From positions 21,824,875 to 21,888,874 of the forward strand of contig NC_054754.1 in assembly GCF_018143015.1 (NCBI RefSeq): 64,000 nt of DNA, written 5' to 3'. Below, one piece after another: positions 46,326 to 58,046 of the stretch (position 1 is the stretch's first letter; every line of letters begins with the position of its first letter). The notes beneath the pieces are model-generated. The model searched no databases. It was not told the origin of the DNA and saw nothing but the letters and a program-made list of their open reading frames with translations. The translations under genes and the position numbers were made by a program. This stretch comes from Lytechinus variegatus (lineage: Eukaryota > Echinodermata > Echinoidea > Temnopleuroida > Toxopneustidae).

Positions 46326-46623
46326 ATTTTTCTTTCAGTTATTACAAAGAGTTACTTATTCAGTTTTATTTTAAAACAGGGTAGTCCTTTCAGTGCATAT
46401 AGGCCTGCTTAAAAAAGAGCCCTGTAGAAATAGAATGGTTATCAATTCTGAGTGAATGTCATGAGAAGAAAAAAAAATGATGGGCAAATAAAAAGCAGAG
46501 TGGAAGAAAGAGAAGAGATAGACAGAAGAAAAGAACTCCCTCAGTTGTGCGCTTCTGACAGAAAATGGCTTGACCAGTAATACTTTGGATTCCACACTTC
46601 CTCGGAGTCTCCCAGTTGCAGAC

Positions 46624-46730
46624 ATCAATATGAATATTCATGACTTTCGTCTTCGGAATAAGAGTACGCATGAGCGTGGACTTGTGCAGTCTTATTTTGA
46701 AGACGAAAGTTATGAATATTCATATTGATC
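46624..46730. repeat. 107-bp near-perfect hairpin unique to copy C
   Basis: The left arm starts CATCAATATGAATATTCATG and continues ACTTTCGTCTTC. The right arm 46690-46730 is its reverse complement with few mismatches. The loop is about 25 bp. Absent from copies A and B. Confidence 0.8.
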
Positions 46731-48393
46731 TCCGGAATTGCGGTGAAAAAAAAGATAGTATGCGTTGCGGGCAAAGGTGAATTAAAAAAAAATTAACCGG
46801 GGGCGCATTGAGACTGACAAATCGTTAAAAAAAAGACGGTCTTCGGAACTATGCAAACTGTTTATAATTTTAGTGACAACGATAGCGGCTCTGTAAAGTA
46901 ATGATGTACACTGCTGACCGACCGGCTCGGGCGCGCGTAGTGCGAAAGCATGGTAGGGGTGAATCATAAATATTGTAATTTGTTCTTGATTATATAATAA
47001 ATACATAAAAAGCCCACCCCACATTTCATTATAGTTATAGATTTTATCACATCTATACGGACTTCGATGCGCGCGTGCGTGCGAGCGTGCAGCGTGCGAA
47101 CCGAATTCACATACATGCCGAAAAGGGGAAGCTCTTTAACGAAGAGGCGACGAAAAATAAAAGTTTTTGAACGGTGATCATTGTGATCGGGTTTTTTTTG
47201 CGAAGAGAAATGTGCTAAGCATTGGAATAGTAATTTGAGAAGAACGTTGGTCTGCTTCTTTTATATACGCACCACTCTAAAATAAAAACCACCACTCAAT
47301 AAAAAAAAAGAATATCTTTAGTTATCATCAAACCAGGGTCTGCTAATTATAAACTTGCTGGTCGTGCATGAAGATATTTTCGTTTGTCCCAATTTAGAGT
47401 GCCTTTAGTATACAGAGTAAACATAAAACCTTGTTAAGTTTTATTCAACACTCTTTATAGTTTTTTAATAGTTTAAACAAGTGTTTAGAATAACCGACTT
47501 GAGTTCATTATGAGGGGCGTCTGGCCTTGGACCCTCCCCCCCCCTCCGAAAAAAATACACGACTAAGGAGGAAAAAAAAGGGTGTCATCTTTTGTATCTT
47601 AATCTCAAAATATATCACAATTTTGATTTTTGTATTAAACAGCGTCTTTTTTCTCCCGCTTCGCTCTCTCCCAATTGTTGGTTTTTATTTGTTAGGGTGA
47701 GAGAGATTTTACCTCATACGTCATGTCTTGCCCCCCCCCCACAAAAAAAATGTGTTACTGAATACACCATTGCTGTAACTTGCTGGGGGTATGCGACGAG
47801 AGAGATTCTCTTCAATAACGTAATAAGCAATTTCATTTAAAATATATAAATTATGATTATAATTATTACTGTAATTTTTGTTTTGAGGGGGGATGCATCG
47901 ACAAAACAATTTCCTGCCCTTCACTCAGTCAGTCAAGCCAATGAATTCATGATTGTTCGATTGGTCTATGTAATAAGTTTAGACATATATACAGTGCAAT
48001 GAAAATCACCATGCAAATCACAGTGAGATTGTACGGGAAAGACGACTGAATGAAACCATTTTATTATCAACATAGCCAGATAGATTAAGGCAAAATCATT
48101 TGATAATATTCTATAAAATGTCTACTAAAACAAAACACATCATATTACCTTCACATTGACTTTATTCCAATGTATGATGACTCCAATAAATGAGGAAATT
48201 GTACAACATAATATCAACAATTTGCTTGCAGTGGAAATGCACCCGTAATACATGTATATACAGTATGTATTATAGAGCTGTGTTTTACAGTTGTATATGT
48301 ATATCATAATTTCTTCCGCTTGTGCTTTGGACTTTGATCATCGCATATAACCCTCTAAACAAATAAAAATCAAATGCCATACGATAGTAGTAG

Positions 48394-48535
48394 CAGGGGC
48401 CACGGAACGGTTTTCAAGGGGTGGGGCTGCATGACCATGCAAAAAATCACAATCCTATGGTCATTTTTACGTTTTTGTACACAGTTTTGGAAAAAAAAAG
48501 TGGGGGGCTGAAGCCCCCCGCTTCCGCGGCCCCTG
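48394..48535. mobile_element. GC-ended MITE, copy C
   Basis: CAGGGGCCACGGAA and TTCCGCGGCCCCTG ends, one mismatch. Confidence 0.6.
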
Positions 48536-48963
48536 ATTCGGCAAAAGAGAAAAATCATATCACGGAATATCGATAGAATTTGTAACTAACATTTGGTTTA
48601 TCTTTTTTTAATGAAAATTAGGAAAGATTAGAGGAGAGACAAATCGACGAGAAAAAAATCAGACTGGTATAACAATATTGCACTGGTCAGAAGGCTCATA
48701 ACTAAAAAAAAACGTTTAGTAGAAATTAAGCTAAATGAGATGTGGTGAGAAGAAAGAGAATAAATTTGTTATAAAGGACATATCATAATTATACGGCAGA
48801 AAAGTATTTTTATTATAGTTATTTGATGTTTTATAATATATTTTTTGGGGCCTTAGAATAAAAAAGGAAGGAAATTCATTTTTTTTTCTCCATTTCATGC
48901 ATAGAAATGTCAACTCCTCACTCTCAGAACAATTCAGTCAAATTGACTAAACCAGTAGTCAGA

Positions 48964-49092
48964 TAGGTGCAACTAATATGGCAATCACTGACAGTCACAT
49001 TTTTAACATATATTCTAGTCAGAAATAACCCTTTTCTAGTAAAATACGATTAGAAAAATAGTTAAATACGACTAGAATAAAAGTTGCACCCA
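48964..49092. mobile_element. MITE with GGTGCAACT ends, copy C
   Basis: Same element as 16742; ends more mutated (TAGGTGCAACT / AGTTGCACCCA). Confidence 0.5.
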
Positions 49093-49153
49093 GCTGACCC
49101 TATCATAACAAGTCATTTAAGTGTATGTTTTGCAATATATATTTGGTTTATAG

Positions 49154-49227
49154 AACGAGTATCAAAAGACATGGCAACTCAGCATCGTGAAACATACCCA
49201 AGTGACAGAGACAACGCTGAAAATAAG
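49154..49227 (+). CDS. Exon 2 (first coding), copy C
   Basis: Acceptor tggtttatag, ATG at 49171, donor AAG|gtaaga; same 19 residues as A. Confidence 0.65.
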
Positions 49228-52200
49228 GTAAGAAAATAGGAAGTTTAAAAAACATAGAATAAGAGAGTACGTGATATTGATATTGGTCTACCCGATAGAA
49301 TTGTTTAGTTGTCAAAAGTCCTTTTGGGCACACTAATTTGGAGATATTTTCAAGAGCTTCAATCTAATTTTGTAGTAATTTACTAAAAATAATGTTCATT
49401 AACTTTTGCTTTCATGTGAGATTATGGTCTACTTTGGCGTACCGTGGGTCGCGGCATGGGGGGGGGGGAGCATCAGCAAAAAAATCGAGTCACTTAGCAA
49501 AGTGCACTCAGTTGCCAGGTATACTGACTTAATTCTAAGGACAGTGCCATTACACAGATATGTGTATCACTGATCAAATAATGCGAGCGCGAAGCGCGAG
49601 CTGAAAATCTTTTATATTCAGACCTAAAAAGGGACATTATAAGCAAAGTTTTGTAATCATGATACGTACCTGTCTCGCTTCAACAAACAATACGAGCGCG
49701 AAGTGCGAGATGAAATTTGTGTATACACCAGAAGCAGGGACATTTTACGGACTATATTTTAGGAATCAATTAAAAGTATGCATCTCTCACCATAGTCATC
49801 TAATGTGATTGCCAAGCAGTTGCTGGTTTTGTTAGAATTGGTATAAACACATGTAGCACTTGTAGTCGTTGTAATCATGAGTAACATAGGTATCTCACTA
49901 ATCAAATATTGTAAGCGGGAAGCGCGAGCTGAAAACTTAGAAAATTCAGACTTGAAGAGGGGTATTCTAAAGCTTGTTTGCAGGAATTCACTACAAATTC
50001 ACAGTTTGTGTTTCATCAGATTTTTTTTCAATATTTTTTAAAAAATCTTTTCTTTGTTTTTATTTTGTTAGATATCAATAAATCTCCAAGGTTTACGTCT
50101 TGAAATTTATTCAACTCGCAAGACCAAATTCTCCTGCTCCATTAATAAAAATGAAGTAGAAATCGTGTTGAAAATCAAGGTGAGTAGATCAAAACAAGTG
50201 GAATGCCTCTGGCTGTCTCACCTGCATCACGCGGTTCAATAGCAGCGGTGCTGATTTTGAATACTACTCTAACTCGCACAAGATGTTCAGTGATACATGG
50301 TTACTCTTGTGTCCACTTTTTATGAACTAGACCCATAAACTAACAGAGATATGATGGTTATTCAACAAAAAACCCAACATGGCCAAAGTTCATTGACCTT
50401 ACATGACCTTTGACCTTAATCATGAGACCTGAACCTTGCACAGAATGTTCAGTGATGCTTGATTACTATTATGTCCAAGTTTCATGAATCAGATCCATAA
50501 ACTTTCAGTTATGATGGGAATTCAACAGATATCCCCAATTCGGCCAAAGTTCATTGACCCTAAATGACCTTTGACCTTGGTATGTGACGTGAAACTCATG
50601 CAGGATGTTCATTGATAGTTGATTAATTTTATGTCTAAGTTTCATGAACTAGGTCCATATATTTTCTAAGTTATGATGACATTTCAAAAACTTAACCTCA
50701 GGTTAAGATTTCGATGTTGATTCCTCCAACATGGTCTAAGTTCATTGACGCTAAATGACCTTTGACCTTCGTCATGTAACATGAAACTCTAATAGGATGT
50801 TCAGTAATACTTGATCAACCTTATGGCCAAGTTTTATTAACTAGGTCCATATACTTTTTAAGTTACGACGTCGTTTCAAAAACTTAACCTCAGGTTAAGA
50901 TTTGATGCTGACGCCGCCACCGCCGCCGTCGGAAAAGCGGCGCCTATAGTCTCACTCTGCTTCGCAGGTGAGACAAAAACGGTAAAATTCATTGTGATAT
51001 TATTCAAAATATTGTTTAAATAAATGATTTCATACATTATAATAATGCAATTTAAAAAAATCAAGCAATATGAAGCTACGGATGCAAATAAAACTTGAAG
51101 AGCAAAATTGATTAATATGAATGCTGCCCTCTACTTTCCGTTCTAAGACTTTGACCAACTCAACTAATCAGACAAGTACTGCACGCGCGTTTCCGTTTTA
51201 CACCCTGGCGAAGGCATTTTCCGGAAAAGTAGCTAAAAAGCGACTAGTGAAGAGTCTACGTCTACGTTTGTTTACATCATCAGCTGGGCGCGCGATCCAA
51301 AGTCCGCACCGAAGTTATCCGCAGAACATACCGTACTGTCTTGCAAATGCAGCTGCATGAGCTTATACTTTCCAGGTTTGATCATTTGCCTTGCCGACTT
51401 GCTGATGTCTGTCTTTCTATCTGTCTATATTTCTATCTCTCAAATTCTATCCCTATCTATCTATGTAACTGCAGTATCTATCTATCTAATAATCTTTTCT
51501 GTCTCTCTCATTCTTTATCTAACATCTATCTATCTCAAATCTCTCTATCCATCCATCTTTGTGTCTTTCTCTATTTCTCTCTCTCTCTCTACCTACCTAT
51601 GTAACTACAGTATCTATCTGTTAATTTGTCGCTCTTCTCTCTCATTCTTCTATCTGACATCTATCTATCTCTCAAATTCTCTATCTCTCTATCCATCTGT
51701 CTGTCTTTCTCTATTTCTCTCTATCTATTTATCTATTTTTAACTAGAGTATCTATCTATCTGTTAATTTGTTAATAATCTTCTCTGTCTCTCTCATTCTT
51801 TAATTATCTATTTAATATCTCTCTCTATCTATCTATCTATCTATCCATCTGTCTGTCTTTCTCTTATTCTCTCTATCTATTTATCTATTTTTTTAACTGA
51901 TCTATCTGTTAATTTGTTAATTGTCTCTCTCCCTCTTCTATCTAACATCTATCTATCTCTATCTATCTATCCATCTGTCTGTCTTTCTCTACTTCTCTCT
52001 ATCTATTATATCTATCTATCTATGTATCTATATATCTATCTGTTAATTTGTCTATCTTCTCTTTCTCTCTCATTCTTTACCTATCTATCTAACATCTATC
52101 TATCTGTCTCTCAAATTCTCTATCTCTCTCCCTCTCTAGCATTTTCTCTCTTTCTCTTTGTCCGTCCATATTTCTATCTACTACATCTCTCTCTCTCTTT

Positions 52201-53694
52201 CTATCTATCTATCCACCTCTCTCTCTCTCATTTCTATCTATCTATCTATCTATCTGTCTATCTTGTCTCTATTTATTTATCAGTCTTCTATCTATCTTTC
52301 GGCAGCTTCTAAGTGTATCAATCCATCAAACTTCAATTTGTCTTCCCATTTAAGTATCTGTTTATTTTGATTTTGTCTGTCATTCTATTCATTTAGTTAA
52401 TAATTTATTTTTATAAAAAAAACTATCATAAACAACGAGACTGCAAAAGCATGTTCGGATTTCACTCCTGACTGCCGCTCTCTCTGTACATGAAGTGCCG
52501 AGGAACTCTGTGCTCTGATCAGTAACTGTGCAAATTGCATGCGGTGGTGGACTCGCCTGTGTCGCACGCTGCATGCAACCAGCGACGTGTGTAGACTCTT
52601 CACTAGTCGCTTTTTGGCTACTTTTCCGGAAAATGCCTTCGCCAGGGTGTAAAACGGAAACGCGCGTACTGCGCACAATAAACTTATCGAATTATCATTT
52701 CCATATTCATTTTAAGTAAATTACTCCTCATATCATCTTGGTGCTAAATTATGTCACGACATTGACGGGTCGTGTGGTCTAATGGTTAGAAGATCGTAAA
52801 GTTGTGAGTTCGAAACCCTTATGTACCAATAATTTGAAAAACAAAATACGCAAGCGTCCTCTGTCGTCGAGAAGGTCAGCCACTGTGCCAGATTGATTTC
52901 GAAGTAACATGTTCCCTTTGTAATAGGTTATATACCATCTTTGCATTTATCAGCAAAAAAATAAAAATAAAATAAAGCTGTCACAAGTGATCAACTCAAT
53001 ATAGACCCTATTCATAAATGCTATCACTTTTCTCATTTCACCTTTTCGTATAGGCGTGCCATAGACGGGAAAAGGAAAATAAAGTAAATTCTGACATTTT
53101 CTCACTATGAAATAGTTTTCTCTCCATCTCATCATTTATTTTGTAATTCCCCCACACTTTTAAAGGAAGAAAAGGAGGTCTTGAACGTGGGTGTACAGCC
53201 TCAGGACGAAAGAAACACCGGAGCGGGACTAGACACTGCTCCCGAAACTTCGGGGTTTGACACACAGGATGACGATATAATGTCTGAAATTGTAAGTAAA
53301 CAGCGCTTATTTTTCTATTTGCCCCCCCCCCCTGTCTTCTTCTCTGTGGTGTGTGTTTTGGGGGATGGGGGAGCCAATTTTAGCAAACGATAGCGTAGAG
53401 AAATACAAATCCATGTTTATGGGTGTGCATGTGACATTATGTTCAGAGAATGTTATAAACCTCAATTTTCGAGATTTCTTTTTTGGAAATATTAGTAGAT
53501 ATTTGTTCCTCTATTAGTCAATTCATTGATATTTCATGTCAAAAATTTACACATTGGTAATGGAAATACGTTTTCATTTGTATTGTATGAATCTCATTAT
53601 TTACCTAAATATTTTTCTCATTTCTCATTTTCCACAGGGACCTCTGCGATCCGATGAAGGGAGACAAGGTTCTCTTGGATTACCAGAGGAGTGA
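49171..53694 (+). CDS. Gene copy C: variant 115-residue acidic protein, four coding exons
   Basis: Coding exons 49171-49227, 50072-50179, 53166-53291 and 53638-53694. All splice sites and phases are as in A and B. The protein differs from A/B by Q to K, D to N and E to K in exon 3, and I to L and E to G in exon 5, so it is less acidic. Exon 4 is identical. Two synonymous changes occur in exons 2 and 3. Intron 3 has grown to 3 kb through two insertions, but its splice sites are intact. Function unknown. Open frames and junctions argue for a functional or recently functional gene. Confidence 0.65.
49228..50071 (+). other. Intron 2, copy C
   Basis: As copy A, with poly(G) near 49458 and the three GCGAGC-type repeat units, slightly decayed. 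Confidence 0.6.
49550..49990 (+). repeat. Three GCGAGCGCGAAGCGCGAGC repeat units, copy C
   Basis: Units near 49585, 49695 and 49915. The second reads GCGAAGTGCGAG and the third GCGGGAAGCGCGAG. Confidence 0.7.
50072..50179 (+). CDS. Exon 3, copy C
   Basis: 108 nt; three amino-acid changes clustered in the middle (STRKTK, SINKNEVE). Confidence 0.65.
50215..50974. mobile_element. Insertion with ~180-bp tandem monomers and GTCTCACCTGC ends
   Basis: GTCTCACCTGC at the left and GCAGGTGAGAC at the right are inverted. The interior has about 3-4 tandem monomers with gatgttcagtgatacttgat, agtttcatgaact and ttcattgaccctaaatgacc. The right end has a GCC-rich segment. Absent from copies A and B, where gatcaataaaaacgg is continuous. 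No coding capacity. Confidence 0.75.
51185..52665. mobile_element. Mutator-like non-autonomous element
   Basis: Ends are 75-bp inverted repeats with one mismatch, beginning GCGCGTTTCCGTTTTACACC. A 9-bp target duplication GTACTGCAC / GTACTGCGC (51176-51184, 52666-52674) is confirmed by the uninterrupted site in A and B. The interior holds a (CTAT)n microsatellite. 9-bp duplications with long inverted repeats are typical of Mutator-like elements. No transposase frame. Confidence 0.85.
51405..52300. repeat. (CTAT)n / (CTCT)n microsatellite inside the element
   Basis: About 900 bp of CTATCTATCTGTCTCTCATT-like repeats. Apparent Leu/Ser/Tyr-rich frames are artefacts. Confidence 0.9.
52757..52945 (+). 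mobile_element. tRNA-derived SINE (Glu-like head), copy C
   Basis: Same insertion as 18288; A-box TGGTCTAATGG carries one change. Confidence 0.65.
53166..53291 (+). CDS. Exon 4, copy C
   Basis: 126 nt, identical to A and B although flanking intron sequence differs by several substitutions. Confidence 0.65.
53292..53637 (+). other. Intron 4, copy C
   Basis: As copy A, with a shorter TG run. Retention would shift the frame relative to A. Confidence 0.6.
53638..53694 (+). CDS. Exon 5 (last coding), copy C
   Basis: Encodes GPLRSDEGRQGSLGLPEE and stop TGA. The LG variant matches the reading of the downstream repeat units better than the IE of A/B. A second 104-bp unit starts near 53751. Confidence 0.65.
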   Translation, partial: GPLRSDEGRQGSLGLPEE

Positions 53695-53819
53695 TCGTGA
53701 TCACATTCTTTAGTTGGGAGAGGGGTTGTAGGGGCAAATGGTAATACAATAGATCTGATGAAAGGAGACTAGGTTCTCTGGGACTGCTATAGCAGTGATC
53801 ACGGACCATATTAAGCATA

Positions 53820-54740
53820 GAGGGGGAGGGGCGGGGGCGGTGGGGGGGGGGGGGTAAGTGTGAAGGATAAGACAACCCCGTATTTTCCAAAATGCATATA
53901 TCCACATTTTTTTCTGAAATAGACGCCTGAAATACTTTATTAAAATCTTCTTGTACTGCAAAGAGTTTTTTGGTGTTTATTAGGGGCTGTAACCATGGTA
54001 ACATGTTATCTGAATGAGAGGGACTCCTAAACTCAAATTTTCATTTTCATTCCTTAATTCATTTCCAATTTACATTGAAAAATGTATATGAAAGTCATCA
54101 AATATGCCTGATTGCATTGTTGCAAAACTGAGAACAATATAAATTTACAAATACGAATTTATCGTTTGTTAAAGAGTAATTTCAGTTATCATACACCTTG
54201 TATATTGAGATGTAATATTCGAGGAAATACGGAAATTCACAAAACAGCATAGTGCGCATGATAATGTGGACCCAGAGAACATACAAATGCATTCATGAAG
54301 AGAGCAAAAAACAAGGGCAAAAAATAAATTATCAGATGAAAAAATAAAATCTGAGACCGTTGTACCTAAATCTTTGCTTTGTAAGTACTGTGTTAATCGA
54401 TAGGTCTTCCTCAGAACTCTTTCATTTGTATCTTCGCTTTTCGGGTTACCTGCTCAATATCATTCGTATTTTAATGTGAATATATCTTTCTAATATTCGC
54501 TTAGAGACAGTTAAGATACTCTTTATGAATTATGAATATATCTGTGTCGTGTTTCTGCATATACTCTAGACATATGAAAGGATTTTGTGTAAACTGGTTA
54601 GTTTTATCATGTTCATGTTTGGTTTGGAAAGATAAAGACCGGTGCCAGAATTCTTAGGTTAAGGAGAAGCAGGGGAGGGGTAGGATAGCTATCTAAGGAG
54701 GGGTATGATGTAGATAATACCAATTCATTACGATATAAAT
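53820..54740. other. 3' flank retained in copy C
   Basis: G-rich run (53820-53855), then AT-rich sequence missing from A and B but partly shared with copy 0. 54610-54740 is the pre-insertion flank of the antisense LINE. No gene. Confidence 0.5.
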
Positions 54741-55625
54741 GACAATGGCAATGATTTTATTTCTTGACGACCCCTCCTGGGGGGCATAGAAGAATTATAA
54801 CAACTTATAACAATGGCAATAATAGGCATAAGAAAAATACAAAGGTAACAAAAATATATAAATAAAAAGAAAGAAAAAAAATCAAACATGATGATAATAA
54901 ACAACACAAGATCAATAAAAGAAACGGACACAAATTAACCACCCCACCCCAGACATGCCAGAGAGTATCTGGAGACCGGTACAAAGACACATACCCCACT
55001 GAGCATGTGGGGGCGCAATCCAACAAAATCTGAAATCATGCCCTAATACGAGAAAGTAACCAAGACAGCAACTACATCTAAGATGATATTAAAATTTTGA
55101 CATAATGAATTTACAAAACCTTGACAAAATTTTCAAGTATTTTGTATTTCTCATATTAAACAGCTTGTGCATTTTAATCACATTTGGTTTACAGAATAAT
55201 ACCCTCTAAAGCTTCCTTTCATTTTTAAAAGCAGGACAATTTAACACAAAACGAAACCCGTCACCCGGCTCTTGCGAGTCACATAAAGTACAAGATTGCA
55301 AACCTTGATTAGGCAAGGAACGACCATTAGCAACAGGCAATCTATGATTTCCACAACGATGTTTACAGAGTTCAATCCTATCTGCAAAATCTAATTTCAC
55401 TAAATAGTTTTCAAAACTAAAATCTTGTTTAAATATACTATAATTCATGCATAAACGATTTCTATTAATTTCAGTATTCCATTCCTGTTTGGCAATATCC
55501 ACCAATCTGAGATTCACAGTTGACTTAACCCACTTAACGTCCAAGACCATATTCTCAGCACTCCACAGGTTAGACATCCCACATCTATCCAAAATGGCTT
55601 TTACTTTCACTATCCATGGTGACTT
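54741..55625 (-). mobile_element. Antisense LINE 3' fragment, copy C, with complete 3' end
   Basis: Minus-strand 55610-55206 encodes the LINE C-terminal zinc-knuckle region. The 3' end is intact here (AATAAAATCATTGCC). It is flanked by ATAAA (54735-54740 and 55626-55630), a short target duplication. A 5'-truncated insertion. Confidence 0.75.
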
Positions 55626-56290
55626 ATAAAGGTCCCCAATAAGGAGTCGATGGGATGGGGTAAATTAAAATTTACCCCCCCCCCACGGATTTTCGCCGGT
55701 GTTCGATTGATGTGATACCAATTGATATGATTGTGATTCACATGATTTGTGAGGGGAGAGGGGCCAGTTTTCCTTCCCAATAAAAACATGATTATTCTTA
55801 TTATTCAACTTCTTTGGTATGTGCATTGAATTGTTACATTTCATATGCAATTCAAAGTCGAGTTTCAAATAATTACTTTGATAGATGCTACAATTATTTG
55901 TGCTCTTATTGTGGAAATAAAAAACATTAAAATAAAATGAAATTAAGTGAAATTGATTTAGGCTTAATTTGGTGGGAGCATGGTTATTGTCCCTCATTGG
56001 TGTGTCGCGACTGATATTATATAAAAACGACTGAAATGAAATTGTTTTGAATAACAATGCCTGAAATGAAATAATATTTTATAACAATGACTGAAATGAT
56101 AACAATGAAATAATGTTTTCAGTTAGTGATCAATAAACATAAAGTTGTGATTAATTCAATCCTCTTTGTATTTCATGTTAAATTGTGAAGAAATATTATG
56201 TTGTATTATAATGCTGAATGTCCTGACAGCTGTCGTTTAATATTGTTTGTATATCAACATAGTCGAGCTGCAATCGTGGCTGACAACCAG
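55626..56290. other. Spacer, copy C
   Basis: Collinear with 32756-33425. No gene. Confidence 0.4.
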
Positions 56291-56294
56291 AAAT

Positions 56295-56745
56295 GTGCAT
56301 GATGATGATGATGATGACGATTGTGAAAGTGATTATGATTGCTAAGGTGATGATGATGAGGGTGGTGATGGTGATGATTTTGAAGATGATGATGATTGTG
56401 ATGATGTTGATGATGATAGTTAAGAGGATGATGATGATGGTGGTGATGGTGATGATGAGGGTGCATGGTAATGACGATGGTGATGATGATGGTGAAAGTG
56501 ATGATGATTGCTAAGGTGATGATGATGATGGTGGTGATGGTGATGATTTTGAAGATGATGATGATGGTGATGATGATAATGATGTAACAGTTGATGATGA
56601 TAGTTAAGAGGATGATAATGATGGTGATGATGGTGATAATGAGGGTGGTAATGACGATGGTGATGATGATGATAGTGAAAGTGATGATGATTGCTAAGGT
56701 GATGATGATGATGGTGGTGATGATGATGAGGTGATGATGGTGATG
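56295..56745. repeat. GAT microsatellite, copy C
   Basis: Imperfect (GAT)n, intermediate length (about 450 bp). Confidence 0.9.
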
Positions 56746-56934
56746 AAGATTACAATAATGATGCTCAAGATGATTGAGATGAAAAATGTAGATCATTAAA
56801 GATAACATAGATAAGAATGGTTGTGATGAAAATGAAGTTGTGATGACACTATTAATGATGATGATGGGATTAAACTGTAGATAATGACGGTGGTAGTGAA
56901 GTGATCTTATAGATATTAATGACGGTTTAGTTCG

Positions 56935-57230
56935 TCTTCCCCTTCTAGTCTTCTTTCCTCTTTTTCAATTCTTCTTCTTCTCCTTTTCTTCTTCTTTTGC
57001 TTCGTCTTCTGCGTCTTTGCCCCTCCTCTTCCTCCTTCTTCTGAAATTGTAATAATCTAACAACTGTTTGTCAGCAAGCAAAAGGACAGGAAATAGCAAA
57101 ATAATAAAATTGTATTTCTCTATCTATATCTCTCCCCCTCTCTCTTTCTCAACTCATTTCGACTTTCGTACTTTTCATTCCCGTTTCTCTCTATTCTTTT
57201 ATTCAATGTATCTCATAATTTCTTTTTATC
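56935..57230. repeat. Pyrimidine-rich tract, copy C
   Basis: CTT/CT-rich DNA as behind the other copies. Confidence 0.8.
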
Positions 57231-57835
57231 TCAAGGCGGTAATTGCAAATTGACGGATTTGTTATAGTTTCCTACATGCCTTTAAGCGACACTCGTGTAC
57301 TCGTGTCCTTGCATTAACATGTTTGATGAGCTCATATTGATATCTTACTTCCATCTAAAATCAAAGTAATAATAATAATACAAACAAATCTCATACAGTG
57401 TCATACAAGATAGAATGTAAAATTGGAGATGAAACTATTGGTTTAGCTGCTGCACTCGGAGATGGATAAAAGAGGGGAGAGAGAGCGGAGAGATGGATGA
57501 GAATGAGGGAGGGGGGGGGGGGGGGAGAGAGACGGTGAGAATGGGGGGGGGGGAAGTGAAAGGGTATGATCTGAATCTCGGAATCAGGAGCGGCATGTGA
57601 AAGCTACAGAAAGACAAGTAAGAAATCTGAGGGTTATATGAAAAAAAAATGAAATAAAAATAACACAATTTAAAGAAAATTAGGAAAAGCTAAATATCTA
57701 AATCATAACTGACTTGCTAAAATGTGGAATTTTTATAAAAACTATTCTCTTAAAATGTATGAGGAATCAAAATTGTTCTGGATCTAGATTGAAGTTTGAA
57801 CCCAGCTTCCCCTGTGATAATATACTATAATCTTA
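57231..57835. other. Unit tail, copy C; end of duplicated unit
   Basis: Includes two poly(G) runs (57510-57555). Homology to 35341 ends after gataatatactataatctt at about 57832. Confidence 0.5.
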
Positions 57836-58046
57836 ATTCTTGATTTTTTTTTATTCTATCTAGAAACCAAAGCTCTCACTATTCTATTTCAAAGAATTGT
57901 ATACGTGGTTTTGGACATGCCAAATGTTAGTATGTAAGAGGGCATCGCTTGCAAATCCTAGAGTTTATTCATCTCTTCAGCTCAGGTTGCGTAAACTGTA
58001 ATCTGACGATACCCCTGTGGTCAACTGGTTGAATATTAGCTGATTA
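57836..58046. other. Unique flank
   Basis: No similarity to other parts of the window and no gene seen. Confidence 0.4.

Larger units (their letters stand above)
45048..49153 (+). other. Intron 1, copy C
   Basis: Collinear with A and B with many indels. Holds a SINE, a tRNA-like element, a 107-bp palindrome (46624) and two MITEs. No exon seen. Confidence 0.5.
50180..53165 (+). other. Intron 3, copy C (expanded)
   Basis: Collinear with the 748-bp intron of A and B apart from two insertions (50215-50974 and 51185-52665) and the shared SINE. Confidence 0.65.

Noticed and set aside
51341..52370. Several Leu/Ser/Tyr-rich open frames up to 132 codons
   Set aside because: They translate the (CTAT)n microsatellite inside the Mutator-like element.
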